A DNA stretch of 61,083 bases from a virus: positions 1 to 61,083 of IMG/VR virus record IMGVR_UViG_3300013286_000014; one strand, 5' to 3'. This document shows, piece by piece, positions 36,901 through 42,086 of this stretch; position 1 is the stretch's first letter; each line of letters opens with the position of its first letter. The translations under genes were made by a program, and so were the position numbers. The notes beneath the pieces are model-generated. The model had not been told where the DNA came from, made no database searches, and saw only the letters and a program-made list of their open reading frames with translations.

Positions 36901-38018
36901 CACTGGATCGTCCAGTGATAAGTGATTACTATGTTTGGGTAATTAAAAATTCATTGTTGCTAACACCAACAGTTGATTATAAACTAAATGATGATCATCA
37001 AAGTATCACATTGGCCAAAGAGTTAACTACCAACGATCAAATCACACTAATGACATTTGGTTCAGCTGTAATAACTCCGGGCATTGCTTACATGCAATTC
37101 AAAGACATGCTGAATCGCGTAAGTTACAAGCGTTTGAGTATGTCTAAACAAACAACATTGGCAAATGATTTGAAGTGGAATGACACGGCCATTGTGTTGG
37201 TAGATGCTGGTAATTTTGAAGCGCCAAGTCCTGCAAATAATAAACCCGGGGTTATTGAAATTCGTGGCGAGCGTATTGAATACTTTGTCAAAAGTGGTAA
37301 CACTCTGAGTCAGCTACGCCGTGGCACATTGGGAACTGGTGTATTTTATAATAATTTTGCTGGCACACTGGCACAAGACATTGGCGCAGGTGAAACAGTT
37401 CCTTACAAAGATACGCAAACAGTGACGCAAATTATCAGCGACGGCACCAAAATAATACCATTAGATTTTGTTCCGGCAAGTGCAAACGCCATTGAAGTAT
37501 TTGTAGGCGGATACAATACAGATAATGAATGGACCACTGATGTAGCCTACGTTGTAGGAGCCATTGTGAAACAAGGTCCTTATACTTATAGATGCATAAC
37601 CGCCCACACCAGTACAGCATTTTTTGATGATGTGGCCAAATGGACTTTCTTTATTGGCAATATTCGATTAAAGAAAACTCCATACAAGGTATTCAATATC
37701 AACAAGGCCCCAGACAGTCCTGCTGGCGATGTGATATTTCCTGCAGACTTTACAGTTGACGGGGTAACCAAGCAGATAACATTGACCAATTTGTTAGACT
37801 TTGGAATACAAGTAACAGTGGTACAAAACACTGGTGTAGCATGGGATAATAAGATTAGTGTGCTTTACGATGCCGGAAAGATTAGCGAATTCTTAAGAGC
37901 TGAACCTGGCATCTGGCATACTCCCTACAAGCAGATAAGTATTACAGCAACTGGAACATTTGACAGTGCTGGAGATACATTGGACAGTGCTAATATAACA
38001 TTCGATCAAGGAACGTAA
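21924..38018 (+). CDS. Giant (5364-residue) baseplate/fibre-associated structural protein
   Basis: A single uninterrupted 16.1-kb frame. The N-terminus (NFLPKFYQSDANKKFLQATL, then QPGSIKKINGFVGRENAK) is one I associate with large virion proteins following gp6 in marine T4-likes, in the slot of T4 gp7 (1032 residues). Visible parts by residue: about 175-275, cupredoxin-like (GQTYTFEINSPGNPFSI). About 1428-1455, 1560-1600, 1740-1785 and 5203-5245, short W/Y-rich carbohydrate-binding-like modules (VANSVLLYKGQYYRTL, SLGDIVNNQGFYYSAL, VGAIVKQGPYTYRCI). About 2140-2930, FG-GAP-like blades (GSKIVFGNDTAYVSAPGY). About 2838-2886, TDFTAIGAS module. About 3306-3386 and 3693-3786, GxGY repeats. About 4026-4150, repeated beta-domains. 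About 5091-5140, ERIEYF with LRRGTLGTG. Probably a wedge protein extended by adhesin-like modules; the exact role is unknown. Confidence 0.85.
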   Translation: MANKNNPLGNTNLTVNFLPKFYQSDANKKFLQATLDQLYQPGSIKKINGFVGRENAKSSTGTDIYLEASDRVRQDYQLEPAITITDNIGNQTFFKDYIDYINQIKTFGGNTANHARLNKQEFYSWDPHIDWDKFVNFQNYYWIPYGPDTIRLQGQQKAINSTYTVSIERELSNNEYLFTPNGFTRNPVLKLYRGQTYTFEINSPGNPFSIKTARTPGQSDRYLVDTIDNYGVEVGTMTFSVPLDAPTLLFYQSESDLQLGGAIQVLSITADTYIDVEKELLGKKHYTLSNGTQLSNGMKLAFLGNVTPTEYASGEFYVEGVGIAIKLISTSRLEIINPYTEEKTIPFDSDKFDTQPFSDATGYAGQSDYIVIDRGSNDANNWSRYNRWFHKDVVAASSLYNGNPVNLDQTARAIRPIIEFNADLKLANFGTMAIADVDILDDYTTDAFSTIEGSFAYSVDGVSLADGQRVIFTADPDTLVKNKVFKVTFVNVLHLNNGSRQIHLEEISSPSLNQVALVKFGTKHQGNAFWYNGTTWARGQLKTKVNQAPLFDVVDEKGISYADTTVYNGSTFVGTTLFSYKLGSGTTDSALGFPLSYRNISNIGDIVFNFTLATDTFQYKQGTALLTQAINVGYLVGQTFAGKLTYKNGWQLCTAPNVQAAIRIYKNSGITNYFNIDIFDDITNLNDLVVRIYINGHRLDPMAWTLIDAPAHKQVQLRTDIALSDVLTIRAFAAQPINSIGYYEIPVNLQNNPLNNAMGDFTLGEVSDHVNSIVDNLDTIFVGSFPGSGNLRDLGNVTQYGTKFVQHSGPMSLAIYHITSESNNVIRSIEQARDDYNNFKRNFIKIASNLGVDGDTVTITNLVLQKINKDKPKTSPYYFSDMVPYGACVVTDLNVVDYRIKQYPLTKPFVLTTLSNDAVGVYLNSVQLIYEQDYRLLDTGFVVIDSSVKMNTGDVITTREYDSTDGCFVPATPTKMGIWPKFAPKIYTDTSLVTPRVMIQGHDGSQVLAYGDYRDDLILELEKRIFNNIKIQYDTAIFDVTDVIPGYNRKTDYNLSEFNEVLAPNFYKWTALAGRDFTKPLGTFSVNNTFTYNYSDTVGPDGKPVPGYWRGIYRWLLDTDRPNLCPWEMLGFSIEPKWWATVYGVGPYTGDNFPMWQDISEGMVREPGVPAVKLTKYVKPFLMNHIPVNSDGTLLSPIDSGLVSGPTVLTMDGGFVFGDVNPVEAAWRRSSHYPFSVLISATLLNPANTFGLLLDRANIKRNRAGQLIYANTNLRVRPTDVVLPSIYSSATRVQTAGLVNYIVDHILNFVFSNNVRSYNQYATDLDTLASQISYRVGAFTSKEQFNLLLDSKTPLSTGSVFIPQENYHVNINTSSPIKKITYSGVIITKLHSGYEVKGYSTTQPYFKYYPYLQTGQRINVGGISESYATWTPGQQYVANSVLLYKGQYYRTLSSTTSSATFDPTAFSRLGELPVVGGANAVLRKLWDRNNPVVVPYGTEFTKIQDVVDFLQGYGEWLTDRGFVFDDFNNNLNAVSNWENSAREFLFWTTQNWNSGADKWADWNPAEPVTYGTIVKYNGDYYSALYNLAATDVFDPIKYTKLEGLSNIGSSVISLSPSANKLTFKTDLSVVDNISNQFYEYEIFKVDGTPLAPLFLDSYRENNTVSYSPRTTDGIYGASFYLIQNEHVITIDNTTIFNDVVYNPESGYRQERVKVAGHVSIDWYGGLDVPGFIFDQANVKQWQIWQDYSLGDIVNNQGFYYSALSALSGTETFNPHTWVQLTNKPTPKLIPNWTYKAGQFTDFYNLDSDNFDVAQQTMAHHLIGYQKRQYLNNIIQDNVSEFKFFQGMIREKGTQNSLNKLFDVLSSDSKASLKFYEEWAVRAGQYGASRAFENIEFVLDEGQFKLNPQGFQLVTAPDVTLNDTFIIQQKSTDVYLKPLGYNSKPWPLLTNYKPFLRSAGYVNSTEVSISLGYLPEIAALDNATVNEGAYIWVAFEGPSWNLYRYTDIHMSVTNVTYNASAKTLTITAENLTGFVSGSWIGLAQVEKLKGFYQIISVELNSFTVAANITGFPSPFKQSNELVVYALISQRTSSIDTLDSVLTTKLSPGELIWTDDSGNGKWASWMFNPIYTISDVNNSAPQNQLRFGNTIAVNNKGTLAAVGSSFGELITYDKVGTVTPWVQRQVIASPFIATNVVALTTGNTALNSTTVIMSSANPSMIGGFIDGPGVPYDTLVVSAVNGVSITISQKANATTTASTYTIITNPNPATAIATSIAFSADGTWMASGSPLAGYAVTDYLGAWDNTVVYGPNLIVSTGSGTSTTYWQALSNVPANKPPASNLAYWTPIYYLPVDSYGTWSINDSYLENTLVVYKSKVYKNVVTATASGLPSIYGQTTVNVLSTNGTTYILTADTTAGLAPNYQIIFTGNVFGGILSGGLYYVSTVLSSTTFTITALQYSTSLTPVTTAFGSMQATQQPQPAPGGNNQWAEQSTQAGPAGQGVISLYKKDPNNIYGLVDTIVSPFPAANENFGSKIVFGNDTAYVSAPGYNGVGRVYKLKYATTIQAQSAYNPVGSTNATVVVTSTAGVRVGMYVINPAFTSDQTVAQVLDSRTVILSGSPNSIPSGIIKFAIVGWGYDFTEIYTGTQPGAAFGNSISLSQDNLTLAIGADTGTVNGVLSIYKNTGTGFNPALPLQSISGTTKNFGISTSVSDNGTYIAVSDDSATVGGIIQRGGVTVYKFTAGTYTPYQTLTPYQPEINGHFGNKLSFMNDHETLVVYSQYGDTIITTTFDNKTTTFDKNSTDFAFTQTNSGRVDVYDMYATKWVFSESLTKSNPVKTAGNFIRNNVYQILTLGTTDFTAIGASTNAIGVTFTATSDGYGTGTAALVTNETLIADGYGVGFAVGSNHILIGAPESTDQGFNSGKVYDYGKPLNAYTWTIDHSEVDKPDVTKIKQAFLYNRVTGELITHLDVIDIAQGKIPGPADEEIMYKSFYDPANYSTVNGITTSEATAVWDTKQVGQLWWDVRTAKVIDAYENDPVYRNTNWNTLAPGATIDIYEWVGTKLKPNAWDTQADTPAGLTNNISGKSLYGDAKYSIKTTYNTVTLSTVTTYYYWVKNRKFTPNVPGRHMAAQDVSSLIANPRGQGYTYLALTGLGSFSLINAKSYLKSNEVILSVEYWTGIKTDQNVHSHWNIISDDPTTYIPLPIEQKWIDSLCGKDTAGREVPDTSLPVKLRYGIENRPRQGMFVNRFEALKQFVETANRILLANQIVEEASITALQGYDPQPTVISGLYDVTFPTDAELVYASTGSFTRATIVPVVADGRITGVTIVNSGKGYLVAPYLTIVGVGVGAVVRSIINNKGQITGATIVSRGEGYSDNTTSINVRDYCALIQSDSQANNNWSIYSYDPIQRSWARILTQSYDVREFWSYADWYGSYTSNTGKVIFTASQFTVAKFSVATLTELNGIQPAIGDTVKVRVTNAGGWELLYKYANSTSVDWTQSYATVGIQNGTIQLSSSLYNLSNTDLGFDNTIFDSNSYDKVASIELRIILDTLKNKIFTQHANLNGAYSDLFFASVRYALSEQPYVDWIFKTSFVKAQHNVGQLDQPVTYQADNLANFEDYVNEVKPYKTKVREYISNYDSLDPAKLPITDFDLQPIYQNNALTVINTFVDNGKLSTTNAIVQQYPWKFWLDNGGFEVVDLKLTSSGSKYITEPEVIITSDSGSGATARAFISNEKINRIILLTPGSGYLSAPKIEIRGGTLIDGTSATASAIIGNSVVRGTLVGIKFDRINSTYFITQQSKTETFTGTGSRQQFLLVWGPDIKIGQSTVYIDNILALRDSYIMYVVKSANLGYTTYSGIIQFDTAPKKGSTIRVTYNIDPSLMQATDRIQYLYNSATGELGKDLSQLMTGVDYGGVIVDGTGFQISNGWDSLPYYSDQWDSFDEAFNDYTVVVGADTHAFTLPYTPPAGVQLTLYRKQSNVDTYQSDGVTKTYTYSTADVAPYVTVTNNLETTGVSATFTSINRVASLFGTILVVSNTTGIVAGMGVIGAGFASGQTVSSVTNGTTLVLSIPADSQPSGTIQFIRNVVGSATLNVTSTVALKVGDVVTLLNLNSFSYNTTVLSIPNSTTIILSNIIYQTIPPGTYITFTRKLIQPTDVTIKTDGTIILTNLANSKIVAGTLINIIGQINPVRLDDPNYNIQPYFQQLINAFAYDTAFTTGTMQSIFAGLDILTQVKTYGYDPMTTANSVTALANKILAIPTVAGASLAAVDAINTNLATIIEIIDQANSGIIPTPEFPPYAGLDTGYVNAGILLFDNITFIQFEMVAYITANYPSLTYDQNIFQQDMQNIVWSLIYDLTYGGNSQSVQRGLTYWSSNNILRTDLGTAWPGIYTRLASIAQSIIIKSAVTRLQTIVAQYKPLSILTGGSIASTSISNNIATIKSIVTALGRPSVTPVYPSLSNAPVILQPVATAILNASLIPKFNTTAIVNTFLSNGLPDSNGVVSKTFTIPTPYTLIDGGASYTTLDTEVDDGGNASSSPSVVDDGGTAISSGFVVSNLDQFTIRQITSDGSIKPKETDYDTALNGGDTSTALQGVYATATGLNADDIIVDGDDLVTTTSSPAPEEVVPGQVVDTVAIKVFDKPYNGSATMRVDNFVANGTKKSFTLSQTPNGKGAVIVKLDNTIKTLTTHYTIDYRNNLVEFITAPAANAQVSLFSVGFNGANILDIDHFVSNGYSTEIVSNATWQENISTLVYVDGVVVNPEIFKTDSSYDLSNAIAFRFAVAPAENALINFVIVAGVQQTFAITKVETVATTGALTYTLQNRVGNSLPAESNMIVRVDQTILSAPNNSYFTIGSNRLNYSIDSTKFVPYSVDITALVVLVGGVTLQAGPDYIADLGGITIKLTRKIYNLYKGQTLVISVLTGAGYSYNSTTGQITFAQAYDNTRVVQVISSYQHDILNIQRTTINVIGTSLLVPNSANYFYYQDTAGGLVTLDRPVISDYYVWVIKNSLLLTPTVDYKLNDDHQSITLAKELTTNDQITLMTFGSAVITPGIAYMQFKDMLNRVSYKRLSMSKQTTLANDLKWNDTAIVLVDAGNFEAPSPANNKPGVIEIRGERIEYFVKSGNTLSQLRRGTLGTGVFYNNFAGTLAQDIGAGETVPYKDTQTVTQIISDGTKIIPLDFVPASANAIEVFVGGYNTDNEWTTDVAYVVGAIVKQGPYTYRCITAHTSTAFFDDVAKWTFFIGNIRLKKTPYKVFNINKAPDSPAGDVIFPADFTVDGVTKQITLTNLLDFGIQVTVVQNTGVAWDNKISVLYDAGKISEFLRAEPGIWHTPYKQISITATGTFDSAGDTLDSANITFDQGT

Positions 38019-38019
38019 G

Positions 38020-39786
38020 ATGTCGCAAAATATAATTAACATAGGTACGCTTGCAGGGGATCGCACAGGCGATAGCTTGCGTACCGCAGGGCAGAAGATA
38101 AACTCAAATTTTACCGAGTTGTATGGTATTGTAAACTCTGCATCACTGCCTGCAAGAACTGGCAACAACGGTAAAGCATTGTTTACTGACGGCACAGCAG
38201 TTTATTGGGCACCAGTTGTTGCTACCAATGGAGTTACCACTACTGGAAGCTATGCAAACCCTACATGGATTACTAACCTAGCGTATGGAAAAATTACAGA
38301 TGTGCCCACTGCAACCACCGGTATTGCCGGAGTTGTAAAGGTCGACGGAACTACCATCATTATCAACAATGGAGTGATTTCAGCGTCACCCACAGCTGGG
38401 TCTTTGACTAACGGTGCATACACTGTGACATTATCGGCGGTAGACGGTACTTTGACACTGCCTCGAGGACAATTTGACTTTAATGATCCTTATGTTAGAT
38501 TCAAATATAACACCATGACCGCGGGTGCTGGTGTTCAGATGGGATCACCGGACGATCAAAATTATGTTAATGTAGATTCTTCTGCGGTCACAATTCAGGT
38601 CAATAGCGACAGTTTAGGCGGCTTAACTCAAAAAAACTGGATTTTTGATACAACAGGTAAATTAACAGTTCCTGGCGGTTTATCTTTCCAAGGTAGTACC
38701 AGCGGTTTAGTAACAATTCGTGCAGGTACAACGCCCGCAGTACAAACATACACATTGCCTGGTGCGTACCCGGGTGCTAATAATTATGTATTAGCAAGTT
38801 CAACAGCTGGAGTTTTAAGTTGGATATTACCAACCGGCTCAGGCACAGTTACCAGCGTTACTTTAAGTTTGCCTAGTCAATTTAATGTAACTATACCCAC
38901 AGTGACCACATCCGGCACATTAACGGCTTCTTGGAATACACAGACTGCCAACTATATATTAGCAGGGCCTACTACTGGCACCGCTGCCGCTCCAGTATTC
39001 CGTGCATTAGTGGCCGCAGATATTCCAGCATTAACGTATCAAACACCAATCGGAACAATTAGTGGATTAGTTAAAGGCAATGGCGCAAATGCCCTTACTG
39101 CCGCAACTGCCGGAGTTGACTATCAAACAGCGCAAAATGTTACTGGTATAGTAAAATCAAGCGGAACAACACGCACCGCCGCAACCAGCGGAACTGATTA
39201 TTCAGCTGGCACCAGTGCGCTGGCAACTGGCATTATAAAAAGTACAACCACAACTGGGGCATTGACCATTGCCGCTGCCGCAGACATTAATACAACATTT
39301 GGTAGTCAGACACAAAATTTTGTTTATGCCGCACCAATCTCGACCAACGGTAATCCTTCATTCCGTGCGTTGACAGTTACCGATATGCCAATATCTGGTC
39401 TACAAAGCCGATCAACTGTATCAGCAACTACCGGAAGTTTAGCATATCAAACAAGTGCAACAATTACAATTCCAGTTGCCAAAGGATATGCATTGTATAG
39501 CATACAGTCCAGTGTGGGATCTTGGGTAACCATTTATACCAACAGTACCTACATGACCAACGACAGTACTAGAAGTATCACAACTGATCCGACTCCAGGC
39601 AACGGTGTAGTTGCTGAGTCAGTGACTACTGGCACCACAACTACATACGCAACGTTTGCGCCAGCGGTAATGGGTTATAACATAGATAGCCCGGTAACTA
39701 CTAATTTATATATGAAAGTTTATAATAATAGTGGATCCACTGCCGCAATCACGGTTACTTTAATATATTTGAAATTAGAAGCTTAA
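38020..39786 (+). CDS. Tail-fibre-like protein with GDxTGDSLRTA N-terminus
   Basis: A 588-residue protein starting 1 base after the giant gene. The N-terminus INIGTLAGDRTGDSLRTAGQ, KINSNFTELY is a known phage-fibre attachment motif (G-x-x-x-(N/D)-(D/R)-x-TGD-x-LR-x-A-x-x-KIN-x-NF-x-ELY). The rest is Thr/Ser/Gly-rich beta sequence with repeated patterns such as PALTYQTPIGTISGLVKGNG and TGIVKSSGTTRTAATSG, typical of trimeric fibre shafts. The end is a compact beta-domain without a recognised chaperone. It probably forms part of the adsorption apparatus; the receptor is unknown. Confidence 0.78.
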   Translation: MSQNIINIGTLAGDRTGDSLRTAGQKINSNFTELYGIVNSASLPARTGNNGKALFTDGTAVYWAPVVATNGVTTTGSYANPTWITNLAYGKITDVPTATTGIAGVVKVDGTTIIINNGVISASPTAGSLTNGAYTVTLSAVDGTLTLPRGQFDFNDPYVRFKYNTMTAGAGVQMGSPDDQNYVNVDSSAVTIQVNSDSLGGLTQKNWIFDTTGKLTVPGGLSFQGSTSGLVTIRAGTTPAVQTYTLPGAYPGANNYVLASSTAGVLSWILPTGSGTVTSVTLSLPSQFNVTIPTVTTSGTLTASWNTQTANYILAGPTTGTAAAPVFRALVAADIPALTYQTPIGTISGLVKGNGANALTAATAGVDYQTAQNVTGIVKSSGTTRTAATSGTDYSAGTSALATGIIKSTTTTGALTIAAAADINTTFGSQTQNFVYAAPISTNGNPSFRALTVTDMPISGLQSRSTVSATTGSLAYQTSATITIPVAKGYALYSIQSSVGSWVTIYTNSTYMTNDSTRSITTDPTPGNGVVAESVTTGTTTTYATFAPAVMGYNIDSPVTTNLYMKVYNNSGSTAAITVTLIYLKLEA

Positions 39787-39787
39787 C

Positions 39788-41422
39788 ATGTCAACTATTT
39801 CAACACCATTAGATACTCAGTTGATGATTACACTTTATCTCAAAAGAGATAAACATGAGAACGGCATGACTATACAGGAGTATGCTGACGCTGTTATAGC
39901 CGGAACACAGACTGTATTAGGGCATGATGAATATGTTTATCAATTTGGTGCTGTTAAAGATGAGGTAACACTTGTATTAGACTGGGCAACATCAAATGGC
40001 TTAATAATAGAAGAAACAAATATAGACTCAGCCACTACAAAATTATCAGGAACTGCTGAACAGTTTAATAATATTTTTAATATAAGTTTACAAACAGTTA
40101 TTGAGAATAACAGAGAATACATAACACACATTGGTAATATTATTATTCCCACAAACATTGATGCTGTTGTTGATTTGATATTAGGATTAGATAACTCTAT
40201 GAGTTTTTCTCATAATGCAATCTTAGAAACCACTACAGGTCCTATAGATTCAAATCTAATCAGTAGTCCTACTCCGGTTGATCTAGCATCAGCATATAAG
40301 TTTCCTAGGGCTCCCGGGAGCGATTTAGTTCAAGGTAACGGCGTCTGTGTTGCCATTATTGAACTAGGTGGCGGATGGACTACACAAAATCTAACCAGCA
40401 CATTTGGCCGTATTGGTCAGCCTAATCCCACAGTGATAGATGTTTCAGTAGATGGCGGTGTAAATGACGGCGGCGCAGATGTTAACTCTAGTGGCGAGGT
40501 AATGCTTGATATCTACTGTGTAGGAGCAGTAGTACCAGCGGCAAAAATTGCCATGTATTTTGCTCCAAATACTTACCAAGGATTTATTGATACAATTATA
40601 ACACCAACAAATGATACTGTAAATAATCCTAGTGTAATTAGTGTTAGTTGGGGTACGACTGATACTAATTGGGGTAGTGTAAACAGGAATACATTTGAAG
40701 CGGCATTTGCCGCGGCAGTAGTTAAAGGAATTACTGTATTTGTTGCCGCAGGAGACTATGGAGTAAGAGCACTCAGCGGTAGTGCAACATATACAGTACA
40801 GTACCCAGGAACAAGCCCATACGTAGTATGTGCAGGCGGAACTGTCATATCAATTAATAATGATTATTCTATTGCAAGTGAAATTCCTTGGGGAACTAGC
40901 GGCGGCTCATTTGCTGGTGGTGGTGGTGTCAGCGGAATTTTTGGTATTCCTACTTGGCAAACAGGGTTTAATAGTAAATTATATCCAGGTGGAACTGTTT
41001 CAGCATTGACTGGTCGCGGCATTCCTGATGTTTCAGCTATGGCAACTGGCTATACTTTTTATTATGGTGCTGGTAATGCAACTGGAACGTTTGTAGGAAC
41101 TAGTGCTACTGCTCCGTTACTAGCAGGCATGATGGCTAGATTAAATCAATTGTCAGAACGTCGAATTGGTTTTGTTAATTCTGATTGGTATGCAGTAAGA
41201 ACAACTGCATTTAACGACCAAATAACTGGCGATAATCACGGCGGAAATGCCGTAGGTTATATGGCCGATACTGGGTGGGACGCTGCCACAGGGCTTGGTA
41301 GCCCTATTGGTACAGAATTGTATAAATTATACAAAACTGGTACAACTTTTCCTAAAAGAACTTACGGTTTCCGACCTGCAACAGGAACAGTATACCCCCG
41401 TAGAACAACGGGTGCCCGTTAA
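39788..41422 (+). CDS. Sedolisin (kumamolisin-like) serine-carboxyl peptidase, family S53
   Basis: A 544-residue protein with full prepro-sedolisin architecture and length (kumamolisin about 550). Residues 1-145 resemble the pro-kumamolisin activation domain (KLSGTAEQFNNIFNISLQ). The catalytic domain shows E237 and D241 in GEVMLDIY, the oxyanion Asp D323 in VAAGDYG, and the nucleophile S439 in FVGTSATAPLLAG. Also seen are GGGVSGIFGIPTWQ and RGIPDVSAMA. The C-terminal calcium site follows FNDQITGDN (D477) and TGWDAATGLGSPIGTEL (D498). No signal peptide is visible. S53 enzymes are acid or neutral endopeptidases. Placed between fibre genes, it may act on the virion or on the host surface; that is inference. 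A basic tail (FPKRTYGFRP, YPRRTTGAR) ends the protein. Confidence 0.92.
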   Translation: MSTISTPLDTQLMITLYLKRDKHENGMTIQEYADAVIAGTQTVLGHDEYVYQFGAVKDEVTLVLDWATSNGLIIEETNIDSATTKLSGTAEQFNNIFNISLQTVIENNREYITHIGNIIIPTNIDAVVDLILGLDNSMSFSHNAILETTTGPIDSNLISSPTPVDLASAYKFPRAPGSDLVQGNGVCVAIIELGGGWTTQNLTSTFGRIGQPNPTVIDVSVDGGVNDGGADVNSSGEVMLDIYCVGAVVPAAKIAMYFAPNTYQGFIDTIITPTNDTVNNPSVISVSWGTTDTNWGSVNRNTFEAAFAAAVVKGITVFVAAGDYGVRALSGSATYTVQYPGTSPYVVCAGGTVISINNDYSIASEIPWGTSGGSFAGGGGVSGIFGIPTWQTGFNSKLYPGGTVSALTGRGIPDVSAMATGYTFYYGAGNATGTFVGTSATAPLLAGMMARLNQLSERRIGFVNSDWYAVRTTAFNDQITGDNHGGNAVGYMADTGWDAATGLGSPIGTELYKLYKTGTTFPKRTYGFRPATGTVYPRRTTGAR

Positions 41423-41446
41423 TTAAACTAGCACATTTTAAACATT

Positions 41447-41454
41447 GATAAATA
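41447..41454 (+). promoter_or_regulatory. Late promoter box GATAAATA
   Basis: GATAAATA 20 bases upstream of the ATG at 41475, in the 52-base gap after the protease gene. It would restart transcription for the fibre cluster. AAAGAGAG follows as a ribosome site. Confidence 0.65.
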
Positions 41455-41474
41455 TTAGATAAAGAGAGTTAACT

Positions 41475-42083
41475 ATGCAGACCAAAGATCAGACAGGAAT
41501 ACATATTGAGGGTCATATCAAGATTCATGACCCAGTTTCTAAAGAAATTTTCATTGCCAAGCGCAATGCAATTCACTACGAAAACATCAGTTTGGCTCTG
41601 GCTCAAAGTTTAGCTAACAGCGGCAGCGGATTTGTTTATCAAATGGCATTTGGTAATGGTGGTACCAGCATAGATCCAACCGGAATAGTTACATATCTGA
41701 CTCCAAACACCAGCGGAACAAATGCAAGTTTGTACAATCAGACTTATGCCAAAGTAGTCAATCAAAATTCAAGTAATAACACGGATCCCAGTAGAAATTT
41801 TATTGAAACACGCCACACAACTGGCACTAACTATACAGATTTATTTGTAACTTGTTTGCTGGATTACGGCGAGCCAAGTACTCAAAGCGCATTTGACACA
41901 GTGACTAACAGTAATAGCCAGTATGTGTTTGATGAATTGGGCTTAAGAAGTTACAACAAGGACGGAACTAGTTTACTATTGACTCATGTTGTGTTTCATC
42001 CAGTGCTTAAAAGTTTAAATCGTTTAATACAAATTGATTACACAGTGCGTATTCAAAGTTTGACCGGATTGGTAGGGGTATAA
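41475..42083 (+). CDS. Virion structural protein, unknown role
   Basis: A 202-residue protein. The N-terminus (TGIHIEGHIKIHDPVSKEIF, AKRNAIHYENISLALAQSLA) is beta-strand followed by helix, and the C-terminal half is beta-rich (QYVFDELGLRSYNKDG, HVVFHPVLKSLNRLIQIDYT). I have seen this type of sequence in tail gene clusters of environmental T4-likes but know no function. Its position between S53 protease and fibre genes, and its own late promoter, suggest a baseplate or fibre-attachment role. Confidence 0.7.
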   Translation: MQTKDQTGIHIEGHIKIHDPVSKEIFIAKRNAIHYENISLALAQSLANSGSGFVYQMAFGNGGTSIDPTGIVTYLTPNTSGTNASLYNQTYAKVVNQNSSNNTDPSRNFIETRHTTGTNYTDLFVTCLLDYGEPSTQSAFDTVTNSNSQYVFDELGLRSYNKDGTSLLLTHVVFHPVLKSLNRLIQIDYTVRIQSLTGLVGV

Positions 42084-42086
42084 TAA

